From contig CAJXRU010000028.1 in the NCBI GenBank assembly GCA_913060565.1, positions 1-39,149 of the forward strand: a stretch of DNA of 39,149 bases. The letters are read 5' to 3'. This stretch comes from an uncultured Gammaproteobacteria bacterium (GTDB lineage Bacteria > Pseudomonadota > Gammaproteobacteria > Enterobacterales > Psychrobiaceae). A program made the translations under genes and the position numbers. The notes under the pieces were generated by a model. That model saw only the letters and a list, made by a program, of their open reading frames with translations, searched no databases and was not told the DNA's origin. Below, one piece after another: positions 1 to 6,196 of the stretch; within the stretch, counting starts at the first letter, position 1, and the number at the start of each line of letters is the position of its first letter.

Positions 1-51
1 ATACGAGATCATGCCTAGTCTCGTGGGCTCGGAGATGTGTATAAGAGACAG
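1..51. other. Illumina Nextera i7 adapter remnant (not genomic)
   Basis: Bases 1-9 match the end of the Illumina P7 primer. Bases 10-17 (CATGCCTA) fit an 8-base i7 index and match Nextera N706 as I recall it. Bases 18-32 are the Nextera read-2 adapter part, and bases 33-51 are the 19-bp Tn5 mosaic end (AGATGTGTATAAGAGACAG). Genomic sequence resumes at base 52 in the middle of mnmG, in a reading frame that fits the protein family. This is library-preparation sequence left on the contig end and should be trimmed. Confidence 0.98.
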
Positions 52-1506
52 GATCCAATGCGACGATAAACGTTGTTTTTCTTGTTCAACACTTTCAATT
101 TTTTCGTTAAACAATTTCCAACGATGATCATCCACTAAACCAAGTTCTCGACCTTGCTCTGTTAAGCGAATATCTGCATTGTCTTCACGTAATAACAAAC
201 GGTATTCTGCACGTGAAGTAAACATGCGATAAGGTTCTTTAGTACCAAGTGTTGATAAATCATCAATTAACACGCCCATGTATGCCTGGTTACGTTGTGG
301 TGACCAAACGTCTAAATCTTGTGATTGACGAGCGGCGTTCATACCAGCAATTAATCCTTGTGCGCCAGCTTCTTCATAACCAGTTGTGCCGTTAATTTGA
401 CCCGCAAAGAAAAGACCATTGATAAATTTGTTTTCAAGGCTTGGTTTTAAATCTCGAGGATCAAAATAATCATACTCAATAGCGTAACCTGGACGTGTAA
501 TGAAGGCATTTTCAAAACCCTTCATTGAATTAACCAATTTTACCTGTACATCGAATGGTAAGCTGGTGGATATACCATTTGGATAAACTTCGTTAGTTGT
601 TAGTCCTTCAGGTTCAACAAAAATTTGATGTGAATTTTTATCAGCAAAACGAGTGATCTTATCTTCAATCGATGGGCAATAACGTGGACCAGTTCCTTCA
701 ATCACGCCTGTAAACATTGGACTACGATCTAATCCGTTACGAATAATGTCATGCGTATTCTCATTGGTATGAGTGATATAACATGGGATCTGCTGTGGAT
801 GATCGCTTTTATCGCCAATAAATGAAAATGTTGGTAATGGGGTATCCCCTGGTTGCGCTTCTAATTTAGAAAAATCAATAGTACGTGCATCAATTCGCGG
901 TGGCGTTCCGGTTTTTAGACGATCAACACGTAATGGCAATTCACGTAAACGTGCAGCTAGTTTAATTGACGCTGGATCACCAGCACGACCACCGGTATGA
1001 TTTTCTAATCCAATATGAATGGTTCCACCTAAGAAAGTTCCTACCGTTAGCACGACAGCTTTGGCAGTAAATTTAATGCCCATTTGAGTTACAACACCAC
1101 AAACTTGATCGTTTTCAACGATGAGGTCATCACATGATTGTTGGAAAATAGTCAGGTTAGGTTGATTTTCTAATTTAGCGCGAACAGCTGCTTTGTATAA
1201 AGCGCGATCAGTTTGAGCACGTGTTGCACGAACTGCTGGGCCTTTACTTGAATTAAGCGTTCGAAATTGAATACCAGCTAGATCAGTAGCTTGTGCCATA
1301 TAACCACCAAGGGCATCAATTTCTTTAACTAAATGTCCTTTACCAATTCCACCAATGGCTGGATTACAAGACATTTGGCCCAAGGTGTCGATGTTATGTG
1401 TTAGCAGCAGGGTATTTTGCCCCATACGTGCAGCGGCTAGAGCAGCTTCTGTGCCTGCATGACCACCACCAATGACAATTACATCAAACTGTTTGCTAAA
1501 TAACAT
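52..1506 (-). CDS. mnmG: MnmG (GidA), tRNA uridine-5-carboxymethylaminomethyl modification enzyme, 3'-truncated
   Basis: This is the FAD-dependent partner of MnmE, which installs the (carboxymethyl)aminomethyl group on wobble U34 of certain tRNAs in the cytoplasm. The ATG at 1504-1506 opens [18 protein letters not shown], whose GGGHAG forms the N-terminal FAD-binding loop. Family blocks follow, including [24 protein letters not shown] and [16 protein letters not shown]. The 485 codons present compare with about 629 in E. coli, so roughly the last 140 residues are missing. The truncation is caused by the adapter join at base 52, not by mutation. The gene is absent from a simple ORF scan because the frame runs through the adapter without a stop. 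It lies directly beside oriC, as gidA does in E. coli. Family assignment is certain. Confidence 0.97.
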
Positions 1507-1537
1507 CTCTCATACCACGTCTTTCAAAAGGGCGAAT

Positions 1538-1565
1538 ATTCTACCAATTTTTTAGCAGATCTAAA
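1538..1565 (-). promoter_or_regulatory. Candidate mnmG promoter
   Basis: On the minus strand, TTTAGA (1560-1565) and TAGAAT (1538-1543) are separated by 16 bases and lie about 30 bases upstream of the mnmG ATG. The -35 element overlaps the GATC site at 1558-1561, and another GATC lies at 1568-1571. Sequestration or methylation could therefore affect mnmG transcription. The match to sigma-70 consensus is moderate. Confidence 0.45.
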
Positions 1566-1585
1566 ACGATCATTTTGTGGAGATC

Positions 1586-1647
1586 CAACACATAATATAA
1601 ATAGAATTATTTAAAGATCTTTATTATCTCTTATTATTAATGATCGC
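1586..1647. other. DNA unwinding element of oriC (13-mer-like repeats)
   Basis: This segment is almost entirely A/T. It contains GATCTTTATTATC at 1616-1628 and ATCTCTTATTATT at 1626-1638. The second shares eleven consecutive bases with the right-hand 13-mer of E. coli oriC (GATCTCTTATTAG). It sits between mnmG and the DnaA boxes, where strand opening starts in the E. coli origin. Confidence 0.8.
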
Positions 1648-1654
1648 TTAGATC

Positions 1655-1663
1655 TGTGTGTAA
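1655..1663 (-). promoter_or_regulatory. DnaA box, one mismatch (R1 position)
   Basis: The minus strand reads TTACACACA, one base away from TTATNCACA. It is immediately beside the unwinding element, in the position and orientation of E. coli R1, and is flanked by GATC sites at 1651 and 1666. Confidence 0.6.
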
Positions 1664-1743
1664 GTGATCTAAGATCCTGATGATCTTGATCTTAATGGTG
1701 ATCATAAAGTGTTAAATGATCGCGATCTATCTTGGGATCAAAC

Positions 1744-1752
1744 TGTGTATAA
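1744..1752 (-). promoter_or_regulatory. DnaA box TTATACACA
   Basis: The minus strand reads TTATACACA, a perfect match to TTATNCACA. It lies five bases after the last GATC of the dense cluster (1736-1739). Confidence 0.85.
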
Positions 1753-1761
1753 AAATGCTAG

Positions 1762-1770
1762 TTATCCACA
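1762..1770 (+). promoter_or_regulatory. DnaA box TTATCCACA (strong consensus)
   Basis: TTATCCACA is the highest-affinity DnaA box sequence. It faces the box at 1744-1752 across nine bases, forming a head-to-head pair. Confidence 0.9.
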
Positions 1771-1832
1771 GGGTGATTTGTAATTAAAGTTATTAACGAA
1801 TAAGTATTTTTTTTATGGCTGATATAAAGTAG

Positions 1833-1841
1833 TTATTCACA
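1833..1841 (+). promoter_or_regulatory. DnaA box TTATTCACA
   Basis: A perfect match to TTATNCACA, in the same orientation as the box at 1762. It lies on the mioC side of the origin. Confidence 0.8.
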
Positions 1842-1866
1842 GGTTTGATTGTTCGAAAAATGAGTT

Positions 1867-1875
1867 ATTGGATAA
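1867..1875 (-). promoter_or_regulatory. Weak DnaA box (R3-like TTATCCAAT)
   Basis: The minus strand reads TTATCCAAT, close to the weak E. coli R3 box TTATCCAAA. Support comes mainly from its position inside oriC. Confidence 0.45.
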
Positions 1876-1894
1876 CTTTTTTAGATCTAAAACC

Positions 1895-1935
1895 TAAAAA
1901 AACGGATCTCATGATGAAAATGAGATCCGTTTTTA
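1895..1935 (-). terminator. Terminator of mioC, bidirectional, at the oriC border
   Basis: Arms ACGGATCTCAT (1902-1912) and ATGAGATCCGT (1920-1930) form a perfect 11-bp stem with a 7-base loop. A-tract 1896-1902 gives a U-run on the minus strand, and TTTTT follows on the plus strand. It lies 60 bases beyond the mioC stop codon. Each arm contains one GATC. Confidence 0.85.
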
Positions 1936-1989
1936 GATGATCTTGTTGGTGTATTTAGTGCGATCTTTGACGATGTGATCACATTATTT

Positions 1990-2436
1990 TTAACTTGAAA
2001 GCTTATCTTGCCACTGCTCAAACCAATGTTGAGCGTGATCTTCTGGTATTTCTCCGGTACTAACATCGATATTTAGTGAGTCAATGATCTGTTTTGCACC
2101 GCGATCCTTAAGCATTTTGTCCACGGTTTTACCTGCTTGGCAAAATGTATCGTAGTTAGTGTCACCTAGCGCACAGACAGCGTAATCGATGTGTTTCAGG
2201 TTAGTTTGAATGGCAAGTTGATCAATAAAATTTAAGATATTATCTGGAAAATCACCTGCTCCATGGGTTGAAGTACAAAGGATCCATGTTTGCGGTATGG
2301 TTAGATCGAAATCGTTAAGATCAGGCGATAAATGTTGGTTCACTTCGCGATCGTCAGGCACAAGTGTTGCCAAATGATCCGCGACATATTCACTTGAGCC
2401 AAGCATGGTACCGACAATAAAGTGGATTGGTTTCAT
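1990..2436 (-). CDS. mioC: MioC, flavodoxin-like protein
   Basis: A 148-residue flavodoxin-fold protein, the usual length of MioC. MioC binds FMN and has been linked to biotin synthase activity in E. coli. The N-terminal strand and phosphate loop read IHFIVGTMLGSSEYVADHLA (about residues 4-23). The blocks WILCTSTHGAGDFPDN and CALGDTNYDTFCQAGK are FMN-loop signatures. The start ATG is preceded by AGGAAA, and the stop codon of the upstream TetR gene overlaps this ribosome site. The gene points towards oriC, but a strong terminator lies between, unlike the classical E. coli case where mioC transcription enters the origin. Confidence 0.93.
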   Translation of the reverse strand: MKPIHFIVGTMLGSSEYVADHLATLVPDDREVNQHLSPDLNDFDLTIPQTWILCTSTHGAGDFPDNILNFIDQLAIQTNLKHIDYAVCALGDTNYDTFCQAGKTVDKMLKDRGAKQIIDSLNIDVSTGEIPEDHAQHWFEQWQDKLSS

Positions 2437-2444
2437 GTTATTTC

Positions 2445-3083
2445 CTATTTAAAAAAACTGGCTTCATCACCACTGTAGGTAATGGAACGTAAACAAAATT
2501 GCTGACATTGTTGAATGAGCTTAATTCGTTCAAAAGTCGGCATTTGTTGATGTTGCCAACGTAGTGGAATAAGAGTGGCTTCGTTAAGAGTCCCCATAAT
2601 TGCGCTAGCAACAATATGAGATTCTTGATTTAGAAAACTACTTTGTTTTATTCCTTGATCTATTATTTGGATAAATACTTGTTTAAATTGATCTTTGAAA
2701 CGTAATCTGTGTTGCTCGATCGTTTCTGATAAGGGTTCTGCAAATAGTGCATATGATAATTTATCTGACATTAATGCACGAGAAAATAGCTGTTCTAGTG
2801 CAGTTGTTAATTGCTCTTTAGGATCGTTTGAACTAAATATCTGTGCGTGATCAAGGAGTAGATCTTGTTCAGTAAGCTCACAATAAACCTGCTCTAGTAA
2901 GTGGTTTTTACTTTGGTAATGTTTATAGACAGAGCCGACAGCAAGACTAGATTGATTGGCCACTTTCTTGATCGTTAATCCATTAAAACCATCTTGTGAA
3001 ACAATTGATTTTGCCGCATTAAGTAGTTTTATACGCTGCTTTGTCATGTGAGCGCGTGTTTTATCTGTTGGTCTATAAGCCAT
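2445..3083 (-). CDS. TetR/AcrR-family transcriptional regulator
   Basis: A 212-residue protein with an N-terminal helix-turn-helix at about residues 15-62. It includes LLNAAKSIVSQDGFNGLTIK and VGSVYKHYQSKNHLL, the typical TetR DNA-binding pattern ending in YxHxxSKxxLL. The helical C-terminal half would bind an unknown ligand. It ends 8 bases before mioC on the same strand, so the two are probably co-transcribed. A short dyad and direct repeats just upstream of its start may be its own operator. Its regulon cannot be inferred from sequence. Confidence 0.88.
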   Translation of the reverse strand: MAYRPTDKTRAHMTKQRIKLLNAAKSIVSQDGFNGLTIKKVANQSSLAVGSVYKHYQSKNHLLEQVYCELTEQDLLLDHAQIFSSNDPKEQLTTALEQLFSRALMSDKLSYALFAEPLSETIEQHRLRFKDQFKQVFIQIIDQGIKQSSFLNQESHIVASAIMGTLNEATLIPLRWQHQQMPTFERIKLIQQCQQFCLRSITYSGDEASFFK

Positions 3084-3112
3084 AACTTACTAATTTAGTT
3101 AAATTTTAGTTA
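3083..3112. promoter_or_regulatory. Possible operator of the TetR gene
   Basis: The dyad ACTAA-T-TTAGT (3089-3099) and a direct repeat TTAGTTA (3095-3101 and 3106-3112) lie immediately upstream of the TetR start codon, where autoregulated TetR genes usually carry their operator. The match is short and AT-rich, so support is modest. Confidence 0.35.
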
Positions 3113-3129
3113 GCTTACCTACAACATGC

Positions 3130-3151
3130 AAAAATGTGAATTGTTGTTCAC
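3130..3151 (-). terminator. Weak terminator after the anti-sigma gene
   Basis: On the minus strand, stem GTGAA/TTCAC with a 6-base loop is followed by ATTTTTG, starting just after the 3153 stop codon. The stem has only five pairs, so read-through into the TetR gene is possible. Confidence 0.35.
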
Positions 3152-3152
3152 T

Positions 3153-3734
3153 TTATTTGGCTGGTTTAGCGAGTAAATAGTGTAAATCTTCAGGGAGCGC
3201 ATTCTTTCCAAAGCGTTTTTCAAACTGATTAGCGTGTGACTTAGCTATTTCACTTTGCCCATTCTTCAGGTGTTCTCTGATTATTTTAATTAAACGTGCT
3301 GTTTCAACAGGTTCAATTAACATTTTAGCCCTAGCTTGTTTTGCAAGTCGAGCTTTTTGCACGGTTTTATCTGAAAAGTTGTGCACTTCTTGGTTATTTT
3401 TAGGAAGAAGACTTAGTGGCTGCGCGTCTGTTTTTGGTGAGTGAGGATGCACATCTAATATTTCTTGAGCTTGTTCTGTTGTTGGTTCAAAAGACTCTTC
3501 CGTGATAGTAGGAGACTGATAATTAGCCGGAAAATTTAGCACCAATAAACCCACCAGCATTATGCTAGCGACAAGTGATAGAGGCAGGTAAGTTTTTAGT
3601 TTATTCGAGCTCTTTTGTGTTGTTACTTGTTGCACACTTAGTTGTGCTAATTCAGTTATCTTGTTGTCGACATTGATGGGTGGCATCTGTGTCGCTTGTT
3701 TTTTATAGTGCTTATCGATGTCATGATCGGTCAT
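3153..3734 (-). CDS. Probable membrane-anchored anti-sigma factor
   Basis: A 193-residue protein with a polar N-terminus (residues 1-47), one hydrophobic helix at about 49-68 (YLPLSLVASIMLVGLLVLNF) and a long periplasmic-type tail. The tail ends in a helical segment resembling IREHLKNGQSEIAKSHANQF and FGKNALPEDL. It starts one base after the ECF sigma stop codon, and GGAG inside the sigma gene serves as its ribosome site. Position and topology point to an anti-sigma factor for that sigma. No zinc-binding HxxxCxxC motif is present, so it is not a classical ZAS-domain protein. The role is inferred from context; the sequence alone would be hypothetical. Confidence 0.65.
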   Translation of the reverse strand: MTDHDIDKHYKKQATQMPPINVDNKITELAQLSVQQVTTQKSSNKLKTYLPLSLVASIMLVGLLVLNFPANYQSPTITEESFEPTTEQAQEILDVHPHSPKTDAQPLSLLPKNNQEVHNFSDKTVQKARLAKQARAKMLIEPVETARLIKIIREHLKNGQSEIAKSHANQFEKRFGKNALPEDLHYLLAKPAK

Positions 3735-3735
3735 G

Positions 3736-4278
3736 TTATTGTTCTCCAGTCATGTTATTTAACGATAAACATTTACGTAGCGATTGATAGGCATATCGCA
3801 GGCGACTTTTTGCTGCTTCTAGGGAGCAATCGATAATTGTGGCGATCTGCTCTAAATTTAAATCAGTTTCTTGTTTGAGTAAAAATGTTTCCAATTGAAT
3901 CGTTGGTAATTTTTTTAAACAATAATCTATGGTTTTCTTTTGCTGTCTAGATTCCGTTTGTTGTTCAGGTGAATGTACAGTATCTATTTCAATTAATTCT
4001 ATATCTCTGTCTTGCTCTAAAGGAGCTTGTTGACGAGCAAAGCGTCGATGATGATCAACAATAACATGATGAGCTATGGTATAGAGCCAAGTTGTGAATT
4101 TAGCTGTTGGCTCATAATTATCTTTGGCATTAATGAGTTTTCCCCATAGCTCCTGCATTAAATCATCAGCCATTGATTGATCGCTACATTGCTTAAGCAT
4201 ATAGCGATAACTAGGACCTTTGTGACGGGCATATAGCAAATTAAACGCCATTAAATCGCCCGCCTTAAAGTCAATCAT
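3736..4278 (-). CDS. ECF-type RNA polymerase sigma factor
   Basis: A 180-residue protein with sigma region 2 at about residues 12-80 (DQSMADDLMQELWGKL and FTTWLYTIAHHVIVDHHRR) and region 4 at about 118-172 (LNLEQIATIIDCSLEAAKSR, the helix-turn-helix). There is no region 1 or 3, as in ECF sigma factors. It directs RNA polymerase to a small alternative regulon. Its ATG overlaps the stop of the VWA gene as TAATG, implying translational coupling, and the putative anti-sigma follows after one base. Genes for a sigma, a membrane anti-sigma and a VWA lipoprotein together suggest an envelope-stress or surface-sensing unit, which is inference. Confidence 0.92.
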   Translation of the reverse strand: MIDFKAGDLMAFNLLYARHKGPSYRYMLKQCSDQSMADDLMQELWGKLINAKDNYEPTAKFTTWLYTIAHHVIVDHHRRFARQQAPLEQDRDIELIEIDTVHSPEQQTESRQQKKTIDYCLKKLPTIQLETFLLKQETDLNLEQIATIIDCSLEAAKSRLRYAYQSLRKCLSLNNMTGEQ

Positions 4279-6017
4279 TAGTTGATTATCTGTACGCTTG
4301 ATGACAAGTCCTTAGTCGTTGTAAGTTGTGTTTCTAAATCTTTAGCACTGCGTAACATTTGAATAAACTCGCTGCGATAACCAAAGTTATCTTGCCCTTT
4401 ATTTTCTTGAGCTAAGATAATCATATCGTCAATTGAATAATCTTTCAGATATTTTGTTCCTCGCAAAGATTGAGAAAATGCGGCAACTGCTGAAGCAAAT
4501 TTAAAATGCTGACTTGGCGAAGTATTTAGCTGGTCTTTATTAACAACCTGACTTATAAGCTTACTTTGCTGTTGGTTTGGTAATTTATAGCGTAATTTTA
4601 TCTGTGCGATTTCAGACAATGAACTGTTCGTTGAAATTTGAGGTGTTTGATATTTTAAAGGATCGACTGTTGATTGTTGCGCGTTGTTTAATGTTAGTTC
4701 ATATAAGGCAGTCACTTGATGTCCTGCACCTATTTCGCCTGCATCCACTTTATCATTATTAAAATCTTCATTGGCGAGAGCACGATTTTCATAGCCAATT
4801 AATCGATATTCACTCACGAGATTTGGATTAAATTCTACTTGAATTTTTACGTCATGAGCGATGGTATTAAGCGTTGATGACAACTCGTCAACCAATACTT
4901 TGCGGGCTTCATTGATATTGTCTATATAAGCGTAGTTACCATTACCTACATCGGCTATTTGTTCCATGAGATGATCGTTGTAGTTACCCTGGCCAAATCC
5001 TAGTGTTGTTAATGCGATGCCTTGTTTACGTTTTTGTTTAACGAATTCTTTCAGTTGTTCAACGTCATTTAGGCCAACATTAAAATCACCATCAGTTGCG
5101 AGAATAACGCGATTAATGCCATCTTTAATGAAGTTTTCACTCGCAAGGTTGTACGCAAGCTCTATACCTTGAGCGCCGTTTGTTGAGCCCCCTGCATTTA
5201 ATTTATTTAAGGCATTGCTGATGGTTGAATATTCGTTGCCGGGAGTAGGTTTTAATACCATACCTGCTGCGCCAGCGTAAACAACTATTGAAACACGATC
5301 ATCAGCGTCTAATTGCTTGGTGAGCATTTTTAATGATTGTTTTAGTAATGGTAATTTACGCGCTGAATTCATTGATCCTGATACATCTAGTAGAAATACC
5401 AAATTTGCGTTACCTAATTGATCTTTGGGCATGTCGTAGCCCTTCAAACCTATTTTTAGAAGCTGTCTATCGCTATTCCAAGGTGCAGCCATCAATTCAG
5501 TATTTACAGCAAATGGTTGTGTATTATTTCGAGGCGCTAATTGGTGGTAATCAAAGTAGTTAAGCATTTCTTCGACTCTTACCGCACCTTTAGGTGGTAA
5601 TTGCCCCTGATCTATGAAGCGGCGGACATTGGCGTAACTTCCTGTATCTACATCGATAGAAAATGTTGAAAGCGGAGTGTTGCTAACCTGTTTAACGCCA
5701 TTCTCATCAAGTTGTTGATACTTTTCACTGGTTGTCGGAGTTGGATGCGGTATTGGCATGATATTCATTGGTTGCGCCATCTTGTGTCGTGAAAATTGCT
5801 GGCTTGGCATCGGTTGACTAACCAATTGCTGAGCTTCATTGCTCACTATTCTCTGATTTTTTTGTATATCTTTGATTGCTAATTGCTGAGTTTTTTTTAT
5901 TTGCTTTTTTTCTTCATTCTTCGTTGCTTGTGGTGTAGAGCCTGTGCAACCAATCATGCTAAGTAATAAAGTTAACGCTATGCTCATCGCTGTAATTTGC
6001 TTGGTGTGTAAATTCAT
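4278..6017 (-). CDS. YfbK-like lipoprotein with von Willebrand factor A domain
   Basis: A 579-residue protein. Residues 1-24 form a lipoprotein signal ending in MIGC with Cys24, although Met at -3 is less usual than Leu. A low-complexity Gln/Lys-rich linker follows. An N-terminal vWF-associated region at about 112-165 includes FSIDVDTGSYANVRRF. A VWA domain spans about 200-385 with an intact MIDAS: D211, S213 and S215 (DVSGS), T279 and D309. The C-terminal part (about 400-565) resembles the DUF3520 region of E. coli YfbK. Intact MIDAS residues imply metal-dependent ligand binding. It is the first gene of the unit with the ECF sigma and anti-sigma. The ligand and function are unknown. Confidence 0.88.
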   Translation of the reverse strand: MNLHTKQITAMSIALTLLLSMIGCTGSTPQATKNEEKKQIKKTQQLAIKDIQKNQRIVSNEAQQLVSQPMPSQQFSRHKMAQPMNIMPIPHPTPTTSEKYQQLDENGVKQVSNTPLSTFSIDVDTGSYANVRRFIDQGQLPPKGAVRVEEMLNYFDYHQLAPRNNTQPFAVNTELMAAPWNSDRQLLKIGLKGYDMPKDQLGNANLVFLLDVSGSMNSARKLPLLKQSLKMLTKQLDADDRVSIVVYAGAAGMVLKPTPGNEYSTISNALNKLNAGGSTNGAQGIELAYNLASENFIKDGINRVILATDGDFNVGLNDVEQLKEFVKQKRKQGIALTTLGFGQGNYNDHLMEQIADVGNGNYAYIDNINEARKVLVDELSSTLNTIAHDVKIQVEFNPNLVSEYRLIGYENRALANEDFNNDKVDAGEIGAGHQVTALYELTLNNAQQSTVDPLKYQTPQISTNSSLSEIAQIKLRYKLPNQQQSKLISQVVNKDQLNTSPSQHFKFASAVAAFSQSLRGTKYLKDYSIDDMIILAQENKGQDNFGYRSEFIQMLRSAKDLETQLTTTKDLSSSVQIIN

Positions 6018-6049
6018 AATGACCTCGTGGGTTTAATTCATGTGAGTTG

Positions 6050-6061
6050 TTATAGCTATAA
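6050..6061. promoter_or_regulatory. 12-bp palindrome in the VWA/GH97 divergent intergenic region
   Basis: TTATAGCTATAA is a perfect palindrome 32 bases upstream of the VWA start, in the 179-bp region shared by divergent genes. It could be an operator or a chance AT-rich dyad. I saw no convincing ECF-type promoter here. Confidence 0.3.
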
Positions 6062-6196
6062 ACGATAGGGTTTTGAAAAAGGGTTATTTATTTTCAATTA
6101 TTATTTATTTAGTTGAATACGTATGCAGCCAATTGAGCATTGGGGAGGTCACGAGTTACTATTTTTTGTTCAATTATAATAATTTAAAGGTGTGTT

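Larger units (their letters stand above)
1550..1980. other. oriC: Chromosomal replication origin oriC (mnmG-mioC type)
   Basis: This intergenic stretch holds 20 GATC sites between 1558 and 1980, of which 14 lie in 1558-1739, far above the chance rate of about one per 256 bases. An AT-rich segment resembling the E. coli 13-mers lies at 1586-1647. It is followed by DnaA boxes at 1655, 1744, 1762, 1833 and 1867. The layout is mnmG, then the AT-rich region, then the boxes, then mioC, as in E. coli and Vibrio chromosome I. The GATC density implies Dam methylation with SeqA control, which is inference from the family. I did not identify IHF or Fis sites with confidence. Confidence 0.93.

Noticed and set aside
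6018-6196. ECF-type promoter for the VWA-sigma unit
   Set aside because: Segments such as TAACCC followed 15 bases later by CGTTTA are visible, but they do not match a known -35 and -10 pair well enough.
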